A DNA stretch of 64,000 nt from Bacteroides intestinalis. Lineage in GTDB: Bacteria > Bacteroidota > Bacteroidia > Bacteroidales > Bacteroidaceae. The notes under the pieces were generated by a model. The model worked only from the letters and a program-made list of their open reading frames with translations. It made no database searches and had not been told where the DNA came from. Location of the stretch: assembly GCF_902364365.1 (NCBI RefSeq), contig NZ_CABJDN010000004.1, forward strand, positions 142,705-206,704. The letters run 5' to 3'. The translations under genes were made by a program, and so were the position numbers. Positions 37,356-45,237 of the stretch are shown piece by piece (the first letter of the stretch is position 1; each line of letters begins with the position of its first letter).

Positions 37356-38178
37356 ATTCGCCTAATATTTTAAGTTCTTTGGTTAGCGGTGTGATGGCCG
37401 CGATGGATTGTTTATATCTCAGTATGTTGTCGAAAACAACGTCTACGTAAAATTGGTATTCCCATTCCCGTCCGATGATGGGCAGCGACTGTATCTTGGT
37501 CAGGTTGATGCTGTAGAACGAAAGGATGGACAGTACTTGCGAGAGACTCCCTTCCGTGTGGGGCAGTGTGAATACCATGCTTGCCTTGTTGGTTTCCGGG
37601 TGCGGATGGCGGTGTATTTCGTCTACCTGCCAAGGGTCGGCAACTACCAGAAAACGGGTGAAGTTGTGCTTGTTTGTTTCGATGCCTTCCTGCAACACCT
37701 TCATGCCGTAACGCTCGGCAGCGGCCTTGGAGCAGATGGCGGCGTGTCCTTTCAGGTTCTCCCGCTTGATGATTTCGGCGCTGAGGGCGGTGTCTTCCGC
37801 TTCCACTACTTTCATTTTCGGGTGCTGGGCAAGGAACTCGCGGCATTGCATCAGTGCGATGGGGTGGGAGTTGACTTCCGTCAGATCGTTCCAGTCCTCA
37901 TCGGGCAGGCAGACAAAGCTGTGTGATATGCGTAGTTTGTATTCGCCTATGATTTGTGTTCCGCTCTGCCGCAGCAACTCGTTGTTGTGCAACAGGCTAC
38001 CTGCAATGGTATTCTCTATCGCCAACATTCCTATGGTCTTGCTGTCCTTTTTCACGGCTGCAAACACGTCCTCAAAAGTAGCGCAACAGATTAACTCTAT
38101 TTCTTCTCCTTCGAAGTACTTGTGTGCGGCAATGTCGTGATACGACCCTAATGTTCCTTGAATGGCTATTCTTTTCAT
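37330..38178 (-). CDS. pheA: Prephenate dehydratase
   Basis: 282 residues. It converts prephenate to phenylpyruvate. The catalytic domain (~1-185) has GTLGSYHDIAAHKYF, IENTIAGSL and NFTRFLVV (the TRF motif). The regulatory ACT domain (~200-275) has the variant HTEGSLSQVLSILSFYSINLTKIQS and EYQFYVDV, which normally binds Phe for feedback inhibition. There is no fused chorismate mutase. First structural gene of the operon, 12 bp after the U-tract of the attenuator terminator. Confidence 0.95.
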   Translation of the reverse strand: MKRIAIQGTLGSYHDIAAHKYFEGEEIELICCATFEDVFAAVKKDSKTIGMLAIENTIAGSLLHNNELLRQSGTQIIGEYKLRISHSFVCLPDEDWNDLTEVNSHPIALMQCREFLAQHPKMKVVEAEDTALSAEIIKRENLKGHAAICSKAAAERYGMKVLQEGIETNKHNFTRFLVVADPWQVDEIHRHPHPETNKASMVFTLPHTEGSLSQVLSILSFYSINLTKIQSLPIIGREWEYQFYVDVVFDNILRYKQSIAAITPLTKELKILGEYADGKSNI

Positions 38179-38189
38179 ACTGTTTCTTT

Positions 38190-38227
38190 AAAATAAAAAA
38201 TCCCGCTTCCATACAATGGAGCGGGAT
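38190..38227 (-). terminator. Attenuator terminator in the pheA leader
   Basis: On the minus strand: ATCCCGCTCCAT (38227-38216), loop TGT, ATGGAAGCGGGAT (38212-38200, one bulged base), then TTTTTTATTTT. A strong intrinsic terminator placed before pheA and after the leader peptide, so it must be conditional. Its first arm can instead pair with GAGCGGGAG inside the leader-peptide gene (38299-38291). Confidence 0.88.
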
Positions 38228-38272
38228 TAAGTATATTACTTTAGTTCTCTATTCAGTTCTTAAGCATCACTG

Positions 38273-38359
38273 TCACTTGACACATACAAACTCCCGCTCT
38301 ACTTTCTGGCTAAAGTAAAAGTAAAAAAAGAAGTAATATGCATAAGTAAACAAATTCAT
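38273..38359 (-). CDS. Phe/Tyr-rich leader peptide of the pheA operon
   Basis: A 28-codon ORF between an exact promoter and an intrinsic terminator. Seven Phe and five Tyr codons are present; residues 8-16 read YYFFFYFYF without interruption. This is the hallmark of ribosome-mediated attenuation. The segment GAGCGGGAG, codons 21-23, is complementary to the first arm of the downstream terminator, so it would be free when a ribosome stalls in the Phe/Tyr run and masked when the ribosome reaches the stop codon (38273-38275). The operon behind it makes both Phe and Tyr, matching the codons. Confidence 0.9.
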   Translation of the reverse strand: MNLFTYAYYFFFYFYFSQKVEREFVCVK

Positions 38360-38392
38360 ACTTTCGTTTTCTTTTTGATTCTTAATTCGTGG

Positions 38393-38428
38393 CAAAAGTA
38401 ATACTTTTCTCTTATATGCAAGCAAAAA
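38393..38428 (-). promoter_or_regulatory. Promoter of the aromatic amino acid operon
   Basis: On the minus strand: TACTTTTG (38400-38393), an exact TAnnTTTG, with TTTTTTG/CTTG as the -33 element 18-22 bp upstream. It lies 34 bp before the leader-peptide ATG. Confidence 0.75.
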
Positions 38429-38570
38429 ATGATATTTTTTTTATTTCTTCTTCAAAATTAGCTTTTAGACGACTGCTTCCGGCTGTCTCTTTCTCTATTT
38501 ATAGAGTTGTATCTTTATCCTGGCCCCATAAAAAAGCATTCTTCCTTTTGGCTATTCCCTGCAATTCATC

Positions 38571-38578
38571 TATCTTTG
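38571..38578 (+). promoter_or_regulatory. Promoter -7 element (TATCTTTG) upstream of the 158-codon unknown gene
   Basis: An exact TAnnTTTG match, 180 bp before the ATG at 38759. The intervening stretch holds only a 17-codon ORF (ATG 38596) and no recognised structure. Confidence 0.5.
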
Positions 38579-38758
38579 CATTAGCCGAAGAGAAATGCGG
38601 CGTGTTGAAGCTATTTTTGACAAGGAGAAAACTGGTAATTTTATTTAAGTCAAGAAACAGACCTTCAATAAAGATGTTTCACGCAGACCATATAGGGTCG
38701 GGCGTGCAAGCGTATTTATTGGTTCTGTGGGTATACCAGTACCTCTCCTTGGATAAAT

Positions 38759-39235
38759 ATGAACTATACGTCCGACTTCTTTTTGTATAAGGGGGATGAG
38801 GGCGATTTTAAATATTTAAAATCCGAAGAAGACATGAATACCCCGAAGGATGAAATGATAACAGAGGCCATCCACTGCATGGTAGAACAGAGGAAACACG
38901 AGATATGGGAAGTGCTCTACCCATTAAGTATAAAATATGGTTTTACGCTCGACTCCGACTATGCCAGCATCAAGCTGGAACCTCCCTGTAAAGACTTTCC
39001 GGAAGAAAAATGCGGATGTAAATTACCGCTTGATTCCGTGTACAGTGCCTTTGTGAAAGGTGATTTTCTTTATGTGATGTGCCGCGGGAAAGTGTATTTT
39101 ATCCTCGATCTGGAAAGTGGTTTGTGGAGACTGTATTTGCCAATGCACCGACCTCCAAGGCTGAAAGTACTGTGGTGGAGGATTCAAGAGACAACAAGGG
39201 ATTTGGTGTGGTTGGTGAGACATTGGAAGGACTGA
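38759..39235 (+). CDS. Hypothetical protein, unrecognised
   Basis: 158 residues, no family recognised. The N-terminal half is acidic (DEGDFKYLKSEEDMNTPKDE). The middle has CKDFPEEKCGCKLP, three Cys in a short span that could be a small metal or disulfide site. The C-terminus is aromatic and basic (LKVLWWRIQ, VWLVRHWKD). No signal peptide or clear membrane segment. ATG 38759 or ATG 38834 are possible. It lies alone between two leftward operons with a promoter-like element 180 bp upstream. The longer overlapping frame from 38389 looks non-coding. Confidence 0.5.
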   Translation: MNYTSDFFLYKGDEGDFKYLKSEEDMNTPKDEMITEAIHCMVEQRKHEIWEVLYPLSIKYGFTLDSDYASIKLEPPCKDFPEEKCGCKLPLDSVYSAFVKGDFLYVMCRGKVYFILDLESGLWRLYLPMHRPPRLKVLWWRIQETTRDLVWLVRHWKD

Positions 39236-39283
39236 AATAATTCACGACAAGATTATTTCTACCGGAAAAGAAAGGAATAAAAG

Positions 39284-39376
39284 AGTGATAAGGTGATAGG
39301 GCGATAAAGTAGCTGCGCTATATATCACAGAACGTTATCCCGCTATCACTTTATCACCCTACCACATTATCACACT
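39284..39376. repeat. Long imperfect inverted repeat of GTGATA words
   Basis: Left arm 39284-39309 (AGTGATAAGGTGATAGGG, then CGATAAAG) matches the reverse complement of 39349-39376 with a few changes. It lies just downstream of the M14-fusion operon and could fold into a ~26 bp stem with a ~40 nt loop. It may be a terminator/processing element or a mobile repeat. Confidence 0.65.
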
Positions 39377-39436
39377 TTGCTCATTACTCGTCCAAAAAGA
39401 ATTAATTCATCTGATATGTAATGGATGAGATGCGAA

Positions 39437-42400
39437 TCAGAAATTTCTCCTGTATATCGGCAACTCTTTCCCCAACTCTGTATGAACCACCTCGAAATTG
39501 ACAAAGCCATTCACGGACTCCGGTTCTAACAGTGTTGCCGCAAGGTTCGCATTCTTCTGTGAAAGACGAATGATGAAACAACCTGCCGGGAAGCTCTTCT
39601 TTTCCTTTACCATCCGTGTAGATACTGTGACCGGATAAATCTTTTCCCATTCCTTGGTAGCTTTCTTGTATCGGGTAACCATATACTTCTCTACGGTGGC
39701 TGTGAAGGGTTTTCCTATCTCTTCTACCTCTATTCCTAAAACCCGCAATTTCTCTGCTTGCATCCGGCAGGTATCCGGCAGAATATATGCTTTGGGACGT
39801 TTGCGTACTAACTCAGCTTTCAGTTGAAGCGCATTGAAAGTAGGCAGAGGTTCCGTAAAACGTTCGTTCTTGGCAAGGTCAATAAAAGTAACAGGAAGCT
39901 CTGTCCGTACAGATTGAAAAGTGACGGATATATCACTCTTTCCGCTGCAAGTCTCTTTCGCTGCCTTTCGTATCTCACTTCTTACTTCTTTTGAATGAAG
40001 AGCTGCTGTTTCCAAAAGACTGCGGGATACCAGAAAACCGCATTCCGCACGACGGGCAAAACACGCTCTTCCCAATCCTATTCCACGGATTTCTATGAAC
40101 AGAGATACCGCATTGGTAAGCCCTTGAAACGTGGAACTGGATTGTGGACTCTTAGCATCTTTCATTGCATACAAACTATCATTCCTGACACTGGGTGTAA
40201 AGTAAAAGCCTGAATGATAACCGTTAGCCTCCAATGCTTTCTCTGCTTCTTCACGGAATAAGCCGTTGGAAAGTGTACGTATTCCGGCAGGGATGTTCAA
40301 ATGCCCGCTGGGTAGGAAAAGGACATCGGCGGCCGTAGCTGCTTTAGTACCCCGCAGCAATTCAAACTCCTTGCGGAAAGGATTGAATTCGTGGATGTCC
40401 AGCGCTATTTCGGGCTTCCATTTCTTGTACGCTTTTTTAAGAAGAAGAGTCACCGGATCGGCAAGTTTACTTTGATCCCGGTTCAAATCATACCCACTGC
40501 CTGATTTACGGCTTTGCATGGCATAACCATCCGTATTGGCCACAGGTACAAGTGCAAGAGACACCTTTTTCAGTAGTTCAGTACCTTCGGACGTATTCAG
40601 CAAATAATCGGCAAGCATACAGGCTGCTTCCGGCCCGGCAGGTTCGTTGCCGTGCAGTCCTGCCTGTATCCAGACTCTTATTTTCTTTTTATCGTTGGGA
40701 GTTCCGAAATAGAGCACGGGGATATCCCTGCTCTGTGGAGTCTTTCCTATATCGGACAGCGTAACCTTATCGGGATGCCTGTCGGCTAAATCCTTCAAAT
40801 ACCTGTTTATCTCGAACAAGGAAGCCAGACCTTCTTCAAGCGGCTTGCCGAGGGTGGGAGTGGAATATTGCTGCTCCGGTTCGGGATAGAAACGGTGGGC
40901 TACCTCTTCCGGTTGCACCGTGGGCTGGATATTCCAGAGAGAAGGGTTGCTGAATACGGTTTCTTGCGCAATACGTTGCAGATAGAGTGCTTCCTCTTCG
41001 GGCAGTCCGGCATAATAAGTACCTGTATAGGATTTCTGAAAAAATACGCTACAGAATACATTGGCGACAAGATAAGAACCCTGTCGGGAAGGGTGGCTGT
41101 GATCGTTGTTGTAAAGCGTGATGCTTGGATTTTCCGTGCGGACACGCTTCCAGGCGATGCCGACGGGGGCACACCAGGCATTCAGTTGTGCGGTCATCTC
41201 CAAATAACTTTCAGCCAGTCGTTGCTGCATTTCGGCATACGTGTCGATGTCGTGTCCCCAGGTCATGTAGAAGACGGTTTTTCCTTTCGGATTGTAGAGG
41301 CGGCGCAGGCTGTCGAGGGAGTGGGCAGGCTTGTACACATTCTCCCGCACCCATTCTTTTTCACGGGCAGGCGCTTTACTTTGGTCTTGCAGGATGACGA
41401 AATCCCAGTTTCCTTCACGGATGGCATTCAGGGTTTCAGGGTTGGCAGCATGTTTCTTCAATGTCCAGCCGCCGTGTTCCACTAATTTTACAGAAAGCTT
41501 GTGACCGGTGGAGGCGGCAAGGGCCTGCACTTGTCGGACTAAACGGTTGTATTGCGTGTAGCTGTTACCTATGAACAGCGCACGGAGAGAGTCTCCCAAC
41601 ATGACAGGAACGGCACGTTTGCCCATTCCGGTGGAGTGGTGTCCGATGCCTTGTTCTTCTCTTTTCTGCCAGTTGCAGGGCCAGTTGTGTTCGGCTGCTA
41701 TCCGGTGGAGGTATTGGTAGAACTGATTGCCGCGCTCGTAACGGTTGCATCCCTGTGCTTCGGCTTCGGGAGTCTTCCTTAAATATGATTCGCGGATGGT
41801 ATCTCCCGTAGCTAGTTGGAGGACAATCGGTTTGGCAAGATACTTCCTGATTATCTCGGGAGTAACATACGGAATGTTACGTACTCCGTAGGGAAAATCT
41901 TGCGAAGCATCGGGGAAAGTATACCATCCTGGACTGCCGATAACGGCTTTCTCCACATACGGGCTGTCATGGAAAAGCATGAAACGCTGCACAAACTGAC
42001 CTCCGGCTGAGTGACCGTAAATCATATATCCTTTCCGTTCACTACCCGAAGATTGGCGGACGTACTCGAAGATTTTATCAACCAGTGCCGGCGTTTGCTT
42101 TTCAGCCGGACGTATCGTATGATCCTTGTCGTCCATGACACCGACTTCCTGATAATCGGGCAAAGGAAACCTTTCCAGATCGAAGTGGGGAATGAAGACC
42201 ATGAATTTATGCTTCTCTGCCTCCTGCTTCCAAGCTTTGAGCAGATAGGTGTAACCGCGGTCGGCACCTTCGAAGACAAAAAAAATGGGCATACGGTGCA
42301 CATCGCCCGAAGCCGGAATGTAGTAGTGCACATCTACCGGACGGTCGGCAAAGGGGGGATAGTCTTTGTAGGTGAACTTGCCTTCACCTACGGGAAGCAC

Positions 42401-42463
42401 GGAGGCGGCACGGAGCCCGGTGCCCAGAAAGACAATAGCAAGAAGTAGAATTAATCTTTTCAT
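39437..42463 (-). CDS. Three-domain secreted hydrolase: alpha/beta hydrolase, SGNH and M14 carboxypeptidase
   Basis: 1008 residues, signal peptide 1-19. Domain 1 (~20-285) is an alpha/beta hydrolase with nucleophile elbow GHSAGG (~150). Domain 2 (~290-490) is SGNH-like, starting LFIGNSYTQYN (~296) with the DxxH end block NDHSHPS (~457). Domain 3 (~530-830) is an M14 zinc carboxypeptidase with HGNEPAG (~607), DIHEF (~688) and the catalytic Glu in FIEIRG (~789). The ~180-residue tail is beta-rich. Probably periplasmic or surface-exposed. Its ATG overlaps the iadA stop by 4 bp. It likely trims peptides or acylated peptides for the SusCD system; the actual substrate is unknown. Confidence 0.82.
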   Translation of the reverse strand: MKRLILLLAIVFLGTGLRAASVLPVGEGKFTYKDYPPFADRPVDVHYYIPASGDVHRMPIFFVFEGADRGYTYLLKAWKQEAEKHKFMVFIPHFDLERFPLPDYQEVGVMDDKDHTIRPAEKQTPALVDKIFEYVRQSSGSERKGYMIYGHSAGGQFVQRFMLFHDSPYVEKAVIGSPGWYTFPDASQDFPYGVRNIPYVTPEIIRKYLAKPIVLQLATGDTIRESYLRKTPEAEAQGCNRYERGNQFYQYLHRIAAEHNWPCNWQKREEQGIGHHSTGMGKRAVPVMLGDSLRALFIGNSYTQYNRLVRQVQALAASTGHKLSVKLVEHGGWTLKKHAANPETLNAIREGNWDFVILQDQSKAPAREKEWVRENVYKPAHSLDSLRRLYNPKGKTVFYMTWGHDIDTYAEMQQRLAESYLEMTAQLNAWCAPVGIAWKRVRTENPSITLYNNDHSHPSRQGSYLVANVFCSVFFQKSYTGTYYAGLPEEEALYLQRIAQETVFSNPSLWNIQPTVQPEEVAHRFYPEPEQQYSTPTLGKPLEEGLASLFEINRYLKDLADRHPDKVTLSDIGKTPQSRDIPVLYFGTPNDKKKIRVWIQAGLHGNEPAGPEAACMLADYLLNTSEGTELLKKVSLALVPVANTDGYAMQSRKSGSGYDLNRDQSKLADPVTLLLKKAYKKWKPEIALDIHEFNPFRKEFELLRGTKAATAADVLFLPSGHLNIPAGIRTLSNGLFREEAEKALEANGYHSGFYFTPSVRNDSLYAMKDAKSPQSSSTFQGLTNAVSLFIEIRGIGLGRACFARRAECGFLVSRSLLETAALHSKEVRSEIRKAAKETCSGKSDISVTFQSVRTELPVTFIDLAKNERFTEPLPTFNALQLKAELVRKRPKAYILPDTCRMQAEKLRVLGIEVEEIGKPFTATVEKYMVTRYKKATKEWEKIYPVTVSTRMVKEKKSFPAGCFIIRLSQKNANLAATLLEPESVNGFVNFEVVHTELGKELPIYRRNF

Positions 42464-43605
42464 TCTTCATACCTCCCTTTTTTAATGACTTCCTTGTCTT
42501 TTAGGACGAGTTTGCCGCGTGCTATGACGTGCGTCAGTTGAAGTTCGGAATCGAGGAAACAAAGGTCGGCATCGAAACCGGCGGCTATTCTGCCTTTGGT
42601 GCGCAGTTTGAGGTTGCGTGCCGGATTGCTGGTGATAAGGGTCAGCGCCTGTTCCAGAGGCAGAAGGCCTTCTTTTACGAGCAATGTCATCTCCTGCAGG
42701 TTGAGGTGCAGGGGGGCGGGGCGATAGGTCGTTTCTCCTGTCTCGGGATTGGTGCGGCGCACTCCGCCACGACCGTCACTGGAGAAGGTGATGCGGTCGA
42801 GGGGCACGTGGGCTTCGAGGGCTTTTATTACGCAACGGTGGGGAGCATCGAATTTGGTTCCTCCGGTGGAGAAATCTATCATACCACCCATGCAGGCAAA
42901 TTCTACGGCTTGCCGGAATAAGGCTTCCGTGCGTATCAGGTGGGTGGGCGAGAGGTAGGAAATCAGCGTGGGGTACTTGCGGGCGATGTCCAGCAACGGG
43001 GTGATACCATCGGGTAAGGCTCCCAGATGAATATGCAGAATACCTCCTTTGCCGGAAGTGAAACCGCCGAGGCGTACCTGATTGATGAGGCGCAGTATCT
43101 CCAGTTCGGTGGGGAAAGCGCTGCGGTCGTCACTCATGGCAAGTTTGCAACCGATCACTTTGTCGATGAAGATGAGATCGTCGGCCACACAGGACATCAG
43201 TGTTTTGGGAGGCAATCCGTAGAAACTGGTAAGCATGTAGGCACTGAGGCCGTCGTCTTCCAGGGCTTTGGTTTTGGCGTACAGGGTGGTCGGTTCTTTT
43301 ACGAAACCGTCCGTACCGAGCAGCCCTACCACGGTGGTGGTTCCGCAAGCCACCAGTTCGCTCATAGAGATGTCGGGGACTAAGGAAGCATAGCCGGTTT
43401 GTCCGCCGCCACCGGTGATGTGGACGTGCTGGTCGATAAAGCCGGGGGTGACGGTACACCCGCCGGCGTCTATGGTATTCAACGGAATACCGGTCAGTTC
43501 TATCTTCCGGTCTATGAGGGCTATTTTGTCATCTGCCAGTAGAACGTCGTTCATGCCGAGATGCTCCGGAGAGTATAAGTTTGCATTTTTAATGAGTGTG
43601 AACAT
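42460..43605 (-). CDS. iadA: Isoaspartyl (beta-aspartyl) dipeptidase
   Basis: 381 residues of the amidohydrolase superfamily. It hydrolyses beta-aspartyl dipeptides to Asp plus the other amino acid. Metal ligands are in PGFIDQHVHITGGGGQTGY (~55-72), HIHLG (~200) and the catalytic Asp in FSSDGRGG (~285). SYLSPTHLIR and FSTGGTKFDAPH are typical of IadA. No signal peptide, so cytosolic: the dipeptide would have to be imported first. Follows the DcuC-type transporter by 14 bp. Confidence 0.92.
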   Translation of the reverse strand: MFTLIKNANLYSPEHLGMNDVLLADDKIALIDRKIELTGIPLNTIDAGGCTVTPGFIDQHVHITGGGGQTGYASLVPDISMSELVACGTTTVVGLLGTDGFVKEPTTLYAKTKALEDDGLSAYMLTSFYGLPPKTLMSCVADDLIFIDKVIGCKLAMSDDRSAFPTELEILRLINQVRLGGFTSGKGGILHIHLGALPDGITPLLDIARKYPTLISYLSPTHLIRTEALFRQAVEFACMGGMIDFSTGGTKFDAPHRCVIKALEAHVPLDRITFSSDGRGGVRRTNPETGETTYRPAPLHLNLQEMTLLVKEGLLPLEQALTLITSNPARNLKLRTKGRIAAGFDADLCFLDSELQLTHVIARGKLVLKDKEVIKKGRYEE

Positions 43606-43619
43606 GATTCGGAGTTGTT

Positions 43620-45008
43620 TTATAGTGTTATGAAATGATAAGCTATCAGGAACAGAATGCTGCCTATAAGGGGCAGGGTGTTTCTCTTTGCCAGTTCAAT
43701 GGGCGATACACCCGCCACACCGGCAATGGCGACAATGATTCCCGCTATGGGAGATGCGGCACGCCCCATGCTGGCGGATAACTGCAAGGGAAGCACGAGG
43801 GAATAGGCAGGCATACCCAACTGTCCGGCAATTCCGGGCAGCAACGGGCCGAACGAGAAGAAAGCCGCGTTTCCGCTTCCCATTAGCATGGCCGCACAGA
43901 AGATTATCAGGGCGAAGACTGCGGCGATGGCAATGCCGGAAAGTCCTATATGCGTGGAGTAATCTACCAGTGAGTCGATGAAGCCGAGGCTAATCAGTCC
44001 TTTGGAGAATATCTCGGAGGCAACAATCAGTGTCACGACACTTCCGAAGACATTTCCCATCCCTTTCCAGAAGCTGGAGAAGGCATCAAAGGTTTTCCGT
44101 ATATTGCGTGTGTGGCAACCTACGAATACGAGTGAGACAAAGAGAGAAAATAGCATGGCGGTTGTCGTATTGAGTGTTATGGGAGGCTGGAACAGGCCCA
44201 CGTAAGGCGAAAATACAATGAGAAGCGCAAGTGGAAGTATGGGGAGCAAGGCGAATATCAATGGAATATCCGGTTTGGCAGAGGTTTGCGGAACTTCTGC
44301 AGTTTCACTATTTTCCGCACTCTGCCTGGCGGCTTCTTTTTTATCGAAATACCTATTGTTGAAGTAAAACAGGGTCATGACTACCAAGGTGGTAGGGATA
44401 ACCAACGGGAGTTGGTGGGTAATGAAATAAGCTACGTTGGTCTGCTCGATAAGTTCGGCGGCAAGGGCTGTGTTTGCCGAGCCGGGGCCCTGGTCGAACA
44501 GCGTTGCGGCGGCAATGACGGATAATGCGGTGAGGCGGCTTACTCCCAATCCGATGAGGACGGGGTAAACGGAGGCGACAAGCAAGAGTCCTAATCCGGC
44601 TGCCGAGGGGGTAGTGATAAAGAGCAACTGGCCAATGGGAATGGTGACGGTAGCTGCCAGATAGGGATAACGGCGAAAGAAACCCAACGGTTTCATGGAG
44701 ATGTGCACCAGGGCATTGGTGGCTTTTATGTGATTCATAAAGGCTACATAGCCGCCGATGGTCATAATCATCAGTCCTGCGCGGGACAGGTTGCCGATGA
44801 ATGTTTCTTCCACCACTTTCACCAAATCGAAAACAACGCTGCCGGTGGATTTATCCGGAATGATGGGTTGGACATTGAGAATGAGGGCGAATGTCAACAT
44901 TACAAGTCCGGCCAGCATCAAAACTCCTTGCGGGTTCAGTTTCCGGTAGAGGTAAATAGCGGTGACGGTGGTCACCAATATACAGAGGAGGAAGGCTACG
45001 ACTGACAT
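43620..45008 (-). CDS. DcuC-type C4-dicarboxylate transporter family protein
   Basis: 462 residues with about 12 hydrophobic segments and a charged central loop (~235-255). ITTPSAAGLGLLLVAS, LFDQGPGSANTALAAE and LMGSGNAAFFSFGPLLP are typical of DcuC-like transporters, which exchange fumarate, succinate or aspartate across the inner membrane. Next to iadA it may instead carry the beta-aspartyl dipeptide in, or dispose of succinate made from released Asp. The direction is not readable from sequence. Confidence 0.87.
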   Translation of the reverse strand: MSVVAFLLCILVTTVTAIYLYRKLNPQGVLMLAGLVMLTFALILNVQPIIPDKSTGSVVFDLVKVVEETFIGNLSRAGLMIMTIGGYVAFMNHIKATNALVHISMKPLGFFRRYPYLAATVTIPIGQLLFITTPSAAGLGLLLVASVYPVLIGLGVSRLTALSVIAAATLFDQGPGSANTALAAELIEQTNVAYFITHQLPLVIPTTLVVMTLFYFNNRYFDKKEAARQSAENSETAEVPQTSAKPDIPLIFALLPILPLALLIVFSPYVGLFQPPITLNTTTAMLFSLFVSLVFVGCHTRNIRKTFDAFSSFWKGMGNVFGSVVTLIVASEIFSKGLISLGFIDSLVDYSTHIGLSGIAIAAVFALIIFCAAMLMGSGNAAFFSFGPLLPGIAGQLGMPAYSLVLPLQLSASMGRAASPIAGIIVAIAGVAGVSPIELAKRNTLPLIGSILFLIAYHFITL

Positions 45009-45053
45009 AATCTGGTTGGTTCTGGGTTATAAGTTGTTTGTTTTTGAAGTATC

Positions 45054-45208
45054 TCAATTCCCCTCCTCCGACGGAGGAGGGGTGCCCTTTAGGGCGGGGT
45101 GGTAGGTAAGGTCATAAAATACCTATGAATCATATCAATAAGGAATTCTTTTCTCACCTACCACCTCCCCCTTCGGGTACTCCTCCTCCCAAGAGGAGGA
45201 GAATTGGG
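45054..45208. repeat. Inverted-repeat (MITE-like) element between susD and the DcuC-type gene
   Basis: Arms of ~53 bp (45054-45108 and 45153-45208) are inverted copies with ~80% identity. Each arm contains a palindrome (CCCCTCCTCCGACGGAGGAG at 45060-45079; CTCCTCCCAAGAGGAGGAG at 45182-45200) and the end motif GGTGGTAGGT or its complement. About 44 bp of unique sequence separates them. From memory, CCTCC-rich repeats of this kind are scattered in Bacteroidetes genomes. It could end transcription after susD or move as a small passive element. Confidence 0.8.
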
Positions 45209-45237
45209 ATAGTGCTATTTAATCATTGTTCACTGTC

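Noticed and set aside
38389..38790. 133-codon plus-strand ORF opposite the pheA promoter region
   Set aside because: It starts inside the aromatic-operon promoter, has no ribosome-binding context, odd composition and no recognisable motif, and overlaps the start of the more plausible gene at 38759.
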